A DNA stretch of 64,000 nucleotides. Origin: Acidobacteriaceae bacterium. Its GTDB lineage: Bacteria > Acidobacteriota > Terriglobia > Terriglobales > Acidobacteriaceae. Position 1 is the first letter of the stretch. Each line of letters opens with the position of its first letter. Position numbers and translations under genes: made by a program. This document shows, piece by piece, positions 16,422 to 25,826 of this stretch. The notes beneath the pieces were generated by a model. It ran no database searches. It was not told the DNA's origin and saw nothing but the letters and a program-made list of their open reading frames with translations. The stretch is from positions 1-64,000 of the forward strand of contig JAOAPC010000003.1 of assembly GCA_025462735.1 (NCBI GenBank). Reading direction: 5' to 3'.

Positions 16422-18623
16422 CTATACTCTCTGCAATCTTTGCACATCGTGCACGCCAGGAATCTTTCGGACGCCGTGGATGATGTTTTCGAGGTGCTTC
16501 AGGTCTTCAATCTCCATGACGATGTCGACATTCGCCTGACCATTCTCGGTGCGCGCGCCAATACTGCGGATATTGGTTTTGAAATCACTGATGACGGCGG
16601 TGATCTGCTTCAGCATACCGAAGCGGTCGTCGCAAAAAACGGTGAGCTTAACCGGAAACGAAACCGGTGCGCCTTCTTCTTTCCCCCACTCAACCTCGAT
16701 TCGCCGTTCTGGCTCGTACATCAGGTTGACCACGTTGGGACAGTTCACGGAATGCACGGCGACGCCTTTGCCGCGGGTCACGTAGCCAACCACTGACTCT
16801 CCGCGAATGGGATTACAACATCGGGCTCGATAAACCAAAAGGTCGCCTTGACCTTTTACGCGGATGGCGCTGCTGTGGTCTCCGCCAAAGACGCGGCGTA
16901 CGACACTGCCAATACTGGAATCTTCATCGACAGGCGTCGCGGTGGTTTCGGAAACCGGCGTGAGTTTGCCTAACACCTGCCGCGCCGAATATTTTCCGTA
17001 TCCGATGGCAGCCATCAGATCGTCGGGCTGACCGAGCCCGTAGTCGGAGGCGATCCGCTGGAAATCTTGCTCCTTGATGTCCTTGAGCGAAATGCGGTAT
17101 TTCCGAGCCTCCTTATCGATCAACTTCCTGCCGATTTCGATTGCCCGCTCGCGCTGGTGAACATTCAGCCAGTGTTTAATTTTGTTGCGCGCGCGAGATG
17201 AACGCACCACGCTCAACCAGTCGCGGCTAGGCTTGTGCGCGGGCTGAGTGATGATTTCGACGATGTCCCCGCTGTGCAGTTTGTGGCGCAAAGGCACCAT
17301 GCGTCCATTGACTTTGGCACCCACGCAGGTGTGCCCGACTTCGGTGTGAACGGTGTACGCGAAATCAATTGGCGTGGACTCGCGCGGCAGCACTACAACT
17401 TTGCCCTTCGGGGTGAAGGTGTAAACCTCTTCGGGGTAAAGATCGATTTTTAGCGTGGAAAGAAATTCGTTGGGATCGGAGACGTCGCGCTGCCACTCGA
17501 CCACCTGCCGCAACCAGGCGAGACGCTCTTCATCTTTGACTGAGACCGGGCCATCTTTATATTTCCAGTGCGCCGCAATTCCTTCCTCAGCCATGCGGTG
17601 CATTTCCTCGGTGCGAATCTGAATCTCGAAGCTGGTGCCGGCTTCGGTGATGACCGAGGTATGCAGCGATTGGTACAAATTCGGCCGCGGCATGGCGATA
17701 AAGTCCTTGATCCGGCCCGGCACCGGCCTCCACATGTTGTGGACGATCCCCAGCACTCCGTAGCAATCTTGCACCGAGCGCGTAATCACCCGCATGGCGT
17801 AAAGGTCGTAAACCTGGTCGACGGAGATGCGCTGCTTAATCAGCTTCTTGTGAATGCTGTAAAGGCGCTTGATGCGGCTTTCGACTTTCGCCGTAATACC
17901 GGCTTCGCGGAGCTTGTCGCTAAGTTCGCGCTCGATTCCCGACAAGAAGTGCTCGCCCTTTTTCCGCCGCGCTTCGACTGCGTCGTGCACTTGCCGATAG
18001 CCAATCGGGTCGAGATAACGGAACCCAAGGTCTTCGAGTTCGCCACGAATTTTACCCATGCCGAGGCGGTGCGCGATGGGACCATAAATGTCGAGGGTTT
18101 CACGCGCAATTTTTTGTTGGCGATCCGGCGGCAGGTGCTCGAGCGTGCGCATATTGTGCAGCCGGTCGGCGAGCTTGATGAGCACGACGCGGATGTCGTC
18201 GACCATGGCCAACATCATCTTGCGCAGGTTCTCGGCCTGTTGTTCTTCCTGCGAAGAGAAATCGATCTGGCTGATTTTGGTGACGCCCTCAACGATGTGC
18301 GCCACCTGTTCGCCGAATTCTTTGCGGATATCGACGATAGTGATTGAAGTGTCTTCGACTGAATCGTGCAGCAGCCCCGCCGCCACGGACACCGCGTCCA
18401 TTTTCATTTCAGCAAGCACCAGCGCAACTTCGAGCGGATGCACGAGATAGGGTTCGCCGGAGGCGCGCTGCTGGCCGGAATGGTAGCGCTGGGAAAATTC
18501 GTAGGCCTTGCGGATCAACTCTAAATCGTCATTCGGACGGTTCTCGCGCATGTCCCGTAACAGCTCGCGGAACTTGGTCACCGTGAGCACGTTGGTCGCG
18601 ATTTGTTCGCGCAGGGTCGTCAT
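16422..18623 (-). CDS. Bifunctional (p)ppGpp synthetase/hydrolase (Rel/SpoT)
   Basis: 733 aa, usual length. Controls the stringent response. Domains in order: HD hydrolase (~45-190; 'YLVHPLEVALVLAEM', 'AAGLLHDSVEDT', 'IKLADRLHNMRTL'), synthetase (~235-350; 'YDLYAMRVI', 'GRIKDFIAMPRPNLYQSLHT', 'EIQIRTEEMHRMAEEGIAAHW'), TGS (~390-450; 'VYTFTPKGKVVVLPRESTPIDFAY'), helical/zinc-finger region ('RARCCNPIRGESVVGYVTRGKG') and C-terminal ACT (~660-733). Both the HD histidines and the synthetase motif are intact, so it should make and degrade (p)ppGpp. Single gene, ATG start. Confidence 0.96.
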   Translation of the reverse strand: MTTLREQIATNVLTVTKFRELLRDMRENRPNDDLELIRKAYEFSQRYHSGQQRASGEPYLVHPLEVALVLAEMKMDAVSVAAGLLHDSVEDTSITIVDIRKEFGEQVAHIVEGVTKISQIDFSSQEEQQAENLRKMMLAMVDDIRVVLIKLADRLHNMRTLEHLPPDRQQKIARETLDIYGPIAHRLGMGKIRGELEDLGFRYLDPIGYRQVHDAVEARRKKGEHFLSGIERELSDKLREAGITAKVESRIKRLYSIHKKLIKQRISVDQVYDLYAMRVITRSVQDCYGVLGIVHNMWRPVPGRIKDFIAMPRPNLYQSLHTSVITEAGTSFEIQIRTEEMHRMAEEGIAAHWKYKDGPVSVKDEERLAWLRQVVEWQRDVSDPNEFLSTLKIDLYPEEVYTFTPKGKVVVLPRESTPIDFAYTVHTEVGHTCVGAKVNGRMVPLRHKLHSGDIVEIITQPAHKPSRDWLSVVRSSRARNKIKHWLNVHQRERAIEIGRKLIDKEARKYRISLKDIKEQDFQRIASDYGLGQPDDLMAAIGYGKYSARQVLGKLTPVSETTATPVDEDSSIGSVVRRVFGGDHSSAIRVKGQGDLLVYRARCCNPIRGESVVGYVTRGKGVAVHSVNCPNVVNLMYEPERRIEVEWGKEEGAPVSFPVKLTVFCDDRFGMLKQITAVISDFKTNIRSIGARTENGQANVDIVMEIEDLKHLENIIHGVRKIPGVHDVQRLQRV

Positions 18624-18781
18624 TTGCGGGCGCCAGTCTGGCGGAAGGGCTGGCCTTGTCTCTGATTATATCGGCGATTGGAAGGGCGAGGCCGAGATGA
18701 CCGGGAATGGCACGAGTTCACTCGTGCCCTTCCCGAGTAGTAGTCATAAGGGTGGCGCAATTTTGGTACGTGTGAACACGT

Positions 18782-18867
18782 GTCGTCCCTTCGGGACTCG
18801 TGTCGGCTGCACTCTTCACCTAGCGCTGACGCGCTGGGCTATCTAAATTCCGCCCTTGCAGGGCTGG
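18782..18867 (+). repeat. Three-hairpin dispersed repeat, copy 2
   Basis: GTCGTCCCTTCGGGACTCG, CTAGCGCTGACGCGCTGGG and CGCCCTTGCAGGGCTGG, in the same order as at 16302-16383. Preceded by hairpins GGCACGAGTTCACTCGTGCC (18712-18731) and GTACGTGTGAACACGTGT. The whole 18624-18976 interval holds repeats and no gene. Confidence 0.7.
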
Positions 18868-18976
18868 GATTGTGCTCGGCTCCTGGGTTTGTGCTTCCTC
18901 GCATCTCGGAATTCGGCGAGCGGACAGCCGAGGGCAGATGTCTCCACACGTTCAGAGGCGAAGTAGAATTCTTTTC

Positions 18977-19867
18977 GTGCCCCGAATTCTTATCAGCGGC
19001 GCTTCTGGACTGATTGGTTCAGCCCTGGTGCCAGCGCTGGAATCTCACGGACACAAAGTCACTCGCCTGGCGCGGGGACCGACCGGAAACCAAAACGAGA
19101 AGCAATGGGACCCGATGCACGAAGTTTCTCCTGAGCTGGTCTCCGGGTTCGATGTTGTGATCCATCTCTCGGGTGAAAGCGTCGCCGGTCGCTGGACTGC
19201 CGAAAAGAAGCGTCGAATACGCGAAAGCCGGATCGTAAGCACGAGCAATTTATCGCGGGCACTCGCGAAAACTGAGAGGCCGCCGCGCACGTTCCTGTGT
19301 GCTTCAGCCATTGGATACTATGGCAACCGCGGTGATGAAATCCTGACGGAAGACAGCCCGCCGGGTGAAGGATTTTTGCCGGAGGTCTGTCGTGAATGGG
19401 AAGCCACAAGCGAGCCAGATGTTCGCGCAGGAATTCGAACCGTTAATCTCCGCTTCGGGATAGTCCTGAGCCAGCATGGCGGCGCTCTCATGCAGATGCT
19501 GTTGCCGTTCCGCCTGGGCCTGGGTGGAAAAATCGGCAGCGGGCGCCAATGGTATAGCTGGAGTCATATTAATGATGTCGTGTCTGCGGTCATGCACATT
19601 CTGCAAGAGGAATCGTTACGGGGCCCGATCAATATGACTGCGCCAAATCCAGTCATCAATGCCGAGTTCACTCGAGCGTTGGCGTCGGTGCTAAAGCGTC
19701 CAGCATTTTTTGCGGTGCCAGCATTTGCGGCAAAGCTGGCTTTTGGAGAATTCGCAGAGGAAGGTTTGCTAGCAAGCGTGCGAGTGCTGCCGAAAAAGCT
19801 GCTCGAAAGTGGATTCGAGTTTCGGTACCCGGAACTAGGGGCGGCGCTAGTGCACCTGTTGACGTAA
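18977..19867 (+). CDS. TIGR01777-family epimerase (YfcH/SDR39U1-like)
   Basis: 296 aa from GTG 18977. Atypical extended SDR: 'RILISGASGLIGSALVPALESHGHKVTRLAR' is the NADP-binding Rossmann start, then 'VIHLSGESVAGRWTAEKKRRIRESRI', 'CASAIGYYGNRGDEILTEDSPPGEGFL' and 'WYSWSHINDVVSAVMHIL', all diagnostic for TIGR01777. C-terminal DUF1731-like end ('VRVLPKKLLESGFEFRYPEL'). The longer open frame to 18872 lies in repeat DNA and is not used. Substrate unknown. Confidence 0.93.
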   Translation: MPRILISGASGLIGSALVPALESHGHKVTRLARGPTGNQNEKQWDPMHEVSPELVSGFDVVIHLSGESVAGRWTAEKKRRIRESRIVSTSNLSRALAKTERPPRTFLCASAIGYYGNRGDEILTEDSPPGEGFLPEVCREWEATSEPDVRAGIRTVNLRFGIVLSQHGGALMQMLLPFRLGLGGKIGSGRQWYSWSHINDVVSAVMHILQEESLRGPINMTAPNPVINAEFTRALASVLKRPAFFAVPAFAAKLAFGEFAEEGLLASVRVLPKKLLESGFEFRYPELGAALVHLLT

Positions 19868-19972
19868 GCTCCGCGGGCGACGCCCGTGGGTTGGTCATGG
19901 TCGCTTGGCGACGTCGAACAGGTGCATGGATTCTTCGACTGCGCGATCAGGATGACAACCCTCTAGGAGCAC

Positions 19973-20051
19973 CGTGGAAGAGCGGCGCTTCTAGCGCCGC
20001 GTAAGTCGGAAGGGCGAGGAGACGCGGCGCTGAAAGCGCCGCTCTTCCACG
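19973..20051. repeat. Inverted repeat with nested hairpins
   Basis: CGTGGAAGAGCGGCGCTTCT...GCGGCGCTGAAAGCGCCGCTCTTCCACG. Outer arms pair over 16 bases, and each arm also forms its own GCGGCGC/GCGCCGC hairpin. Near 19875 is another hairpin GCGGGCGACGCCCGT. It lies between the convergent ends of the epimerase gene and gltX. Confidence 0.7.
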
Positions 20052-20091
20052 TTACTGCAATCGTGTGCTCTAGTCTTCCACAGTTCTGCAG

Positions 20092-21645
20092 TCATTTCCC
20101 TCTTGCCTTCGCAAACTGCTCGACGCGCTGATGCACGTTCAGCACGTGCTTGGGAAGCGGCAAGCGGCTTCCCTCCTCCAAAATCGGAATCAATTTGTCG
20201 AACTCGGGGCCGGAGTGCGAGCCGGTCACCACGATGCGGATGGGATGAAACAGCTCTTTACCCTTGGCCGCGGTTTCGGCCTTCACTTCATTGACAATTT
20301 TCTTGAACTGCTCGGGAGTGAGTTTGCCTTCGCGCGCGGATTCGTCTTCGAGTATTTTGAATGCAAACCTCGCCAGCACCGCATCGGTGTGGGCCCACGC
20401 GAGCACCTCGGCATTGTCGGGAGAGGCCAGTGCGGCTTTGGCATCATAGTTGAAAATGAGCGAAGCCCTTACTGGAAGCTGATCAAGGCGGTCCACTGAG
20501 GGCGCAAGCAGTTGCGTAACGCTTGCGAACCACTTGGCGACATCGGGAACTTCGGAGGAATCGGACTTGTTGGTCTCCTGCTGAGATAAAAACTCGCCAA
20601 GTAACGACGAAAAATACGGCAAGGCCAATTTTTGGATCCGCTCCGGCGGACTTTCTTTAATGTAATGCCGGTTCAGCCAGTACAGCTTCTCCATGTCGAA
20701 GACGGCGGGCGATGGCGTGACCCGCTCGAGCGAAAATTCTTTGATCAACTCCTGCGAAGAAAATATCTCCCGCGTGCCTCCAGTCGGCGCCCAACCTAGC
20801 AGCGCCAGATAATTGACCAGCGCTTCCGGCAGAACTCCCATGTCGCGGAAGTTGGCGATCGAAGTTGCGCCGTGGCGTTTCGACAGCCGCTCGCGATCGG
20901 CGCCGAGGATGGTCGACAGGTGAGCGAACTCGGGCACCGGCCAGCCCAGCGCTTCATACAGCGCGACCTGCTTGGGCGTATTCGAAAGATGGTCGTCGCC
21001 GCGAATTACGTGCGTGATCTTCATCAGCGCGTCATCGATCACCACGACGTAGTTGTAAACCGGCATTCCTGAGGAGCGCAGAATGATCGGATCGCTGACG
21101 ACTTCATTGGAAAACTCGACGTCCCCGTGAACAATGTCGTGAAAACGAATCGGGTGCTCGGGAATCCGGAGGCGGATGGCGCACTGTTCGCCCGCGGCGC
21201 GACGGCGCTGGGCTTCTGCAGGATCAATCGCGCGGCATTTACCGGAATAAATCGGCTGCCGGTGCTGAGCCGTGGCACGGTCGCGTTCTTTCTGCAGTTC
21301 TTCTTCAGTGCAAAAGCACAGGTAGGCTTTGTGCTCACTGAGTAGTCTCTCGGCGTGTTCGCGATAAATTGGCAGCCTGTCGGATTGACGGTAAGGGCCA
21401 TATTCACCGCCCACGTCGGGGCCTTCCTCCCAATCAAGGCCGAGCCATTTCAAATCAGCGATGAGTTGGTCTTCAAAGCGGGCTTCGCTGCGACCGACGT
21501 CGGTATCCTCGATCCGGAGCACCATGGTCCCGCCCTTCTGTCGCGCGAAGAGCCAGTTGAAAAGAGTTGTACGAGCGTTCCCGACATGCAGATGGCCGGT
21601 GGGTGAGGGAGCGAAACGTACGCGGACGGAAGAGGATAGAGCCAC
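20092..21645 (-). CDS. gltX: Glutamyl-tRNA synthetase
   Basis: 517 aa. Class I aminoacyl-tRNA synthetase charging tRNA-Glu. '[19 protein letters not shown]' holds the HIGH-type motif, '[14 protein letters not shown]' the KMSKR motif, and '[21 protein letters not shown]' and '[22 protein letters not shown]' type blocks are present. C-terminal anticodon-binding helices from ~360. Length and order are normal. Single-gene unit. Confidence 0.97.
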   Translation of the reverse strand: MALSSSVRVRFAPSPTGHLHVGNARTTLFNWLFARQKGGTMVLRIEDTDVGRSEARFEDQLIADLKWLGLDWEEGPDVGGEYGPYRQSDRLPIYREHAERLLSEHKAYLCFCTEEELQKERDRATAQHRQPIYSGKCRAIDPAEAQRRRAAGEQCAIRLRIPEHPIRFHDIVHGDVEFSNEVVSDPIILRSSGMPVYNYVVVIDDALMKITHVIRGDDHLSNTPKQVALYEALGWPVPEFAHLSTILGADRERLSKRHGATSIANFRDMGVLPEALVNYLALLGWAPTGGTREIFSSQELIKEFSLERVTPSPAVFDMEKLYWLNRHYIKESPPERIQKLALPYFSSLLGEFLSQQETNKSDSSEVPDVAKWFASVTQLLAPSVDRLDQLPVRASLIFNYDAKAALASPDNAEVLAWAHTDAVLARFAFKILEDESAREGKLTPEQFKKIVNEVKAETAAKGKELFHPIRIVVTGSHSGPEFDKLIPILEEGSRLPLPKHVLNVHQRVEQFAKARGK

Positions 21646-21661
21646 GAATTGATGTTAGCAA

Positions 21662-21892
21662 ATGGCTACACGAGATAATTCCCACCCTTTGAAAACCGGA
21701 AAGGGTGGGGCAGCCTCGCGATTCGGAAGCGGGCGAGACGTCCGCTACTCCAAATTCCTCAACATCATTAACCACGAAGGACATCCTTCGACTTCGCTCA
21801 GGGCAGGCGAAGGTACACGAAGGGAAAGCATGGCCAGGTCATTTTCAGCGCTATCAGAAGCGGGCGAGGACGCCCGCTGCCCCAGACTCAGA
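21662..21892. repeat. Repeat-rich intergenic region
   Basis: Contains AAGCGGGCGAGACGTCCGCT with CTCCAAATTCCT (21726-21754), GCGGGCGAGGACGCCCGC (21849-21866) and a 'CCTTCGACTTCGCTCAGGGC' arm (21787-21806). These are members of the GGGCGAGACGCCC and CCTTCGACTTCGCTC families. No gene. Confidence 0.6.
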
Positions 21893-23041
21893 TTATTTTC
21901 GAGGCGCTAGATGCGTTTTCGTGAGGCGGTCGTGCCAACATAACTGGTCTTCATCGAAAAAGCACCATGCGTATCCCAGCCCGAGAGAAACACAGGAGAG
22001 GAGGGATGCCAGTGCACGCCAGCGCCGCAAGGTTCTTGGCACCGGAGTTCCGTCAAAGCGGGCGATCTTCATTCGGGCGGCGCGCAATCCCGGCGTGGTC
22101 CCACAGAAAATGAGAAACGCCGACTGATATGCGAACCATAAAATTCCCAAAAGTGCAGCAGACAATTCGACCGCTGCACGCATCTGTGGAAGAGACGAGT
22201 TAAATCGCAAGAACATGTATCCGAAGATCGCCAGTGCCGCCGCGACCACAAACCCGTCTACTGCCGCCGCGAATACTCGGCGCGAAAGCTGGGCGGTTTG
22301 CAGCGGCATGTCTACCCCGGGCTGCCGTTCAGATTCGGGTTCGAGGGATGGCTCGATAAGAATGCCTCCCATGGCCGGCGGTGGAGGCAAAAGATCCGGC
22401 GCTTCCATAATGCGCGGCCGATCAATCACCGGGTCCGCAAGCTCATCCCGGTTGAATGGAAGAGTGCCGGGCCGCGGGAATTCCAGCACTCGGGCTGCGG
22501 CTTCGGTCGTTGCTGGCACCGAGACGCGCGGCTCCGACGGGGGAATCTGTTCCGGAGAACTTGACCTTAGCGCAGCAAAAGAGCCGCGGTCGGCGGTTGA
22601 TTTGGTCGGCGCGTCCAGTTTCCAGGAGTGACCCGAATCAAATTGCAACTGCAGCGACGGGTAGCGCTCCTTTCGGGGCTTGAGCGTTTTATAGTTCTTT
22701 ACTTTGGCGCTGACCTGATCTCGCCAATCGGACCGCGGTTCAGCTTCCGTCAGCGAACTCGTAGTGTACGGTTCCTGATCTCTAGCACCCTCTCGATCGG
22801 AGTCTGGGTGAGTCGCAGCGTCCATGATGGACGGGCGAGACGCCCGTCGCTCCAAATTCTCGGTGAAATTGCCGCTACGCAGACCCGCACTCAAGTTCTG
22901 AGGGGAGTCCACTACAAAACCGGGGCTTTCGCCAGGTACTTCAAGGCTGGCGGAAAATTCCTCTTCGTTGGTGTCCAGAACTTTGGGATCGAAGTAAGTT
23001 TCCTGCGCGGAAGAATCGGATTGGGTTTCGGGCGGGTTCAT
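21893..23041 (-). CDS. RDD-family membrane protein with long disordered N-terminus
   Basis: 382 aa. Residues 1-~245 are acidic/Pro/Ser-rich and look disordered; the C-terminal ~135 residues are an RDD domain with three membrane segments ('LSRRVFAAAVDGFVVAAALAIFGYMFL', 'LLGILWFAYQSAFLIFCGTTPG', 'RALASLLSCVSLGLGYAWCFF') and the R-D, D, D signature. RDD proteins are inner-membrane proteins, some of which act in ion or compatible-solute transport. A palindromic repeat (22830-22862) is inserted in frame in the disordered part, coding 'ENLERRASRPSIMD'. Divergent from lptD with ~100 bases between. Confidence 0.85.
   Translation of the reverse strand: MNPPETQSDSSAQETYFDPKVLDTNEEEFSASLEVPGESPGFVVDSPQNLSAGLRSGNFTENLERRASRPSIMDAATHPDSDREGARDQEPYTTSSLTEAEPRSDWRDQVSAKVKNYKTLKPRKERYPSLQLQFDSGHSWKLDAPTKSTADRGSFAALRSSSPEQIPPSEPRVSVPATTEAAARVLEFPRPGTLPFNRDELADPVIDRPRIMEAPDLLPPPPAMGGILIEPSLEPESERQPGVDMPLQTAQLSRRVFAAAVDGFVVAAALAIFGYMFLRFNSSLPQMRAAVELSAALLGILWFAYQSAFLIFCGTTPGLRAARMKIARFDGTPVPRTLRRWRALASLLSCVSLGLGYAWCFFDEDQLCWHDRLTKTHLAPRK
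22830..22862. repeat. Palindromic insert inside RDD gene
   Basis: GACGGGCGAGACGCCCGTC followed by GCTCCAAATTCTC. The same hairpin plus CTCCAAATTC tail occurs between genes at 32651-32680 and 21726-21754. Confidence 0.75.
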
Positions 23042-23145
23042 GCCTATACTGCAAGGTGATCATCAGCCGGGCGATTTTCTCCGCGGATAGCGAACGTATT
23101 AACTTCGCGAAGCAAGCGCTCAGCCATGTTTATCGTACGCTGCAA

Positions 23146-25788
23146 ATGCGTCCTCTTCGATTGCTTATCACGGCACCTTTGCTTTGTCATCTGCTACTCA
23201 TGCCACCCCTAGTAACCAGCCAGTTGCATCCAGATTCGAATGCGGCACAAGCGCTGCCGAATGCACCTTCCGGCAGGCCGAGCGTTCCAGTGACCATCCA
23301 GGCGCTCGAACAGGAAAAAGATGGTGCAGTTTACAAGCTGCGCGGGAAAGTGAAAGTTGATTACGGCCCTTACACGATTTTTGCAGACCGGGCCACCTAC
23401 AATTCCGATACCGGGGAGGTTGAGGGCGAAGGTAATCTTCTGCTGGAGGGCGGGCCCAACAATGAGCACATCGAAGCCTCGCGCGGCAAATACAACTTGC
23501 AGAACGAAACTGGAACGTTTGACTACGCAATTGGAAGCGTCGGTATCCGTCTGCGGAACCGACGGAATGTTTTTACCACGACCAATCCGTTTTTCTTTAC
23601 TGGCCGCGTGGTCGAAAAGCTCGGGCCCCACCACTACGTGGTCACCGACGGGACCGTGACTACGTGCGAGTTACCTCGTCCTAAGTGGGAATTCGCCGCA
23701 CATCGAGTCAATATTGAAGCCGGCGCACACGCAACTATTTATCACAGTAACTTCCGCCTGGAAGGCATTCCCATCTTGTATTTTCCTTTTGCGACGCATC
23801 CGCTGCAGAAAAATCCCAGGCAGTCCGGGTTGCTTATCCCTAGTGTCGGACAATCTTCAACCCGCGGCTATACGGCGGGCGACTCTATTTTCTGGGCGAT
23901 CAACCGCAGCATGGACCTGCTGGCCGGAACCGAATATTTTTCCAAGCGTGGCTGGGCACCGGATGCGGAATTTCGTGCGCGTCCCACAGATAACTCCTTC
24001 TTTGACCTTGTGTATTACAGCGTTTTCGACCGGGGAGTGAATGGTGTGACGCTAGTCAATGTCAACGGAGTGGTGAAGCCTGTACAGACTACGACAAACC
24101 AGGGCGGGACTGAGGTCCGGCTGAACACTGAGGGACAATTTCCGCATAATTTTCGTGGCGTGGCGAACATCGACTATCTCAGCTCGTATCTTTTCCGGCT
24201 GGCATTCAGCGATGCATTCGCGCAGGCGGTGAACTCGGAAGTCCTCTCCCAGGCGTTTGTGTCCAACACCACCGGCGCTCTTTTTCTCAATGCTATCGCC
24301 AGCCGTTACCAGGATTTCCAGAGTACGACTCCACGCGACGTCATCACAATTCTGCATGCGCCCGGAGTTGAACTATCGAGCGTTGACCAGCGGCTTGGGA
24401 CAACACCGTTCCACGGCAGCTTCGACTTTGACGGCGAAGGCCTCTCCCGAAGCGAGCCCGGTTTCAGCACAGCGCCTTTGCTGGGGCGATTCGACCTCAA
24501 TCCGATTATCTCTCTGCCACGGTTATTTCACGGTTGGAGTTTCCGCCCGGCGCTGTCGTTGCGGGACACAATCTACACGCAGCAACTCAATCCTGCCGGT
24601 GGCACGGGACTGACGCAGGTGGGCACGGCCATATCGAATACTCTGAACCGGAAATCATTGGAAGGGTCGTTTGAACTACGACCTCCCGCGCTCGATCGCA
24701 TTTTCGACCACGAGATTTTGGGCCGCAAGTGGAAGCACGTGGTTGAGCCGCGGATCCGATATGACTACGTGACCGGAGTGAGTAATTTTTCACGGATCCT
24801 GCGCTTTGACGATCGCGACATTTTGAGCGATACCGATGAGGTCGAGTATGCAGTTGTGAACCACCTCTATGCCAAACGTACCTTGTCGCGCGACGAGAAA
24901 TGTACGCCCGAAGGAATGCCCGCGCTGATCGTTGGAGGCGCGCCAGCGCCGAACCACATTCCTTGGGAGCGCGATCGGGGCCTGCCGCAACCGGCTTCGC
25001 AACAGCCCAGTTCGGAGCAACCCAGCCCGCAACAGCCCAATTCGGAGCAACCTGGCACCGAGCAGCCCAACTCGGAGCAAGCCAGCTCGGAGCAACCCAA
25101 CACCGGGCAGCCCCGTCCCCAACAGGCCGATCCGCGGCAGACCTGTCCCCCGCAACCGGATACCCGGGAGATCATAAGCTGGGAACTGGCGCAGAAGTAT
25201 TTTCTGGACCCCACGTTTGGGGGCGCGGTAATCCCTGGCAGGACCAACGTTTTCACCAGTACCGTCAATTTGACGGGGATCGCATTCCTAACCGAGCCCC
25301 GGCACCTTTCGCCAGTGATTTCCCGCCTGCGCATTGGAACCACTCGCAGCAGCGATCTGGAGTGGGATGCGGATTACGATTTTCTGGCGGGACGAGTCAA
25401 CTCCAGCACCTTCCTCTTCAATTACCACTTTGGCCTTTTCACAGTGGGCCTGGGCGATGCTTTTCTGAACGTGCCGGGCGAGATTACAAATACGAGCGTG
25501 GCCCCAGTGGCGCAAAAGTTCAATCAGTTCCGCACAGGTTTGGGATATGGAAGCGGAGGGAGACGTGGCTTTAGCGTCGCAACCAGCTTAGGATTTGACG
25601 CGGAAGTCGGGCAAGTACAATACGGTTCCGTACAGATGGCGTATAACTGGGACTGTTGCGGGGTGAATGTGGAATACCGCCGCTTTGCTTTGGCCTCGGT
25701 GCGAAATGAAAACCAGTACCGCTTTACTTTTTCGCTTGCCAACGTCGCGGCGTTCGGAAACATGAGGCGCGGAGAACGGCTCTTTTGA
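23146..25788 (+). CDS. lptD: LPS-assembly outer-membrane protein LptD
   Basis: About 880 aa. Outer-membrane beta-barrel that inserts lipopolysaccharide into the outer leaflet. Signal peptide ~1-25; N-terminal OstA/LptA-like beta-jellyroll ~45-190 ('YKLRGKVKVDYGPYTIFADRATYNSDTGEVEGEGNL'); barrel domain from ~200 ('YFPFATHPL', 'GLLIPSVGQSSTRGYTAGDSIFWAINRSMDL'). Residues ~618-673 are a low-complexity run of QP-x-x-E/Q units, probably an extended barrel loop. ATG at 23146 is chosen because the signal peptide begins there; the frame is open to GTG 23056. Even-numbered Cys near that loop could form disulphides. Confidence 0.9.
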   Translation: MRPLRLLITAPLLCHLLLMPPLVTSQLHPDSNAAQALPNAPSGRPSVPVTIQALEQEKDGAVYKLRGKVKVDYGPYTIFADRATYNSDTGEVEGEGNLLLEGGPNNEHIEASRGKYNLQNETGTFDYAIGSVGIRLRNRRNVFTTTNPFFFTGRVVEKLGPHHYVVTDGTVTTCELPRPKWEFAAHRVNIEAGAHATIYHSNFRLEGIPILYFPFATHPLQKNPRQSGLLIPSVGQSSTRGYTAGDSIFWAINRSMDLLAGTEYFSKRGWAPDAEFRARPTDNSFFDLVYYSVFDRGVNGVTLVNVNGVVKPVQTTTNQGGTEVRLNTEGQFPHNFRGVANIDYLSSYLFRLAFSDAFAQAVNSEVLSQAFVSNTTGALFLNAIASRYQDFQSTTPRDVITILHAPGVELSSVDQRLGTTPFHGSFDFDGEGLSRSEPGFSTAPLLGRFDLNPIISLPRLFHGWSFRPALSLRDTIYTQQLNPAGGTGLTQVGTAISNTLNRKSLEGSFELRPPALDRIFDHEILGRKWKHVVEPRIRYDYVTGVSNFSRILRFDDRDILSDTDEVEYAVVNHLYAKRTLSRDEKCTPEGMPALIVGGAPAPNHIPWERDRGLPQPASQQPSSEQPSPQQPNSEQPGTEQPNSEQASSEQPNTGQPRPQQADPRQTCPPQPDTREIISWELAQKYFLDPTFGGAVIPGRTNVFTSTVNLTGIAFLTEPRHLSPVISRLRIGTTRSSDLEWDADYDFLAGRVNSSTFLFNYHFGLFTVGLGDAFLNVPGEITNTSVAPVAQKFNQFRTGLGYGSGGRRGFSVATSLGFDAEVGQVQYGSVQMAYNWDCCGVNVEYRRFALASVRNENQYRFTFSLANVAAFGNMRRGERLF

Positions 25789-25826
25789 GCGCGATCTGAA
25801 CGCAATTTTTGGCATAACATATCTGC

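Noticed and set aside
17568-18347. 259-codon frame opposite rel/spoT
   Set aside because: Antisense shadow of a strongly conserved gene in high-G+C DNA.
24790-25343. Minus-strand frames inside lptD
   Set aside because: Shadows of the QP-rich repeat; lptD is a clear full-length gene on the plus strand.
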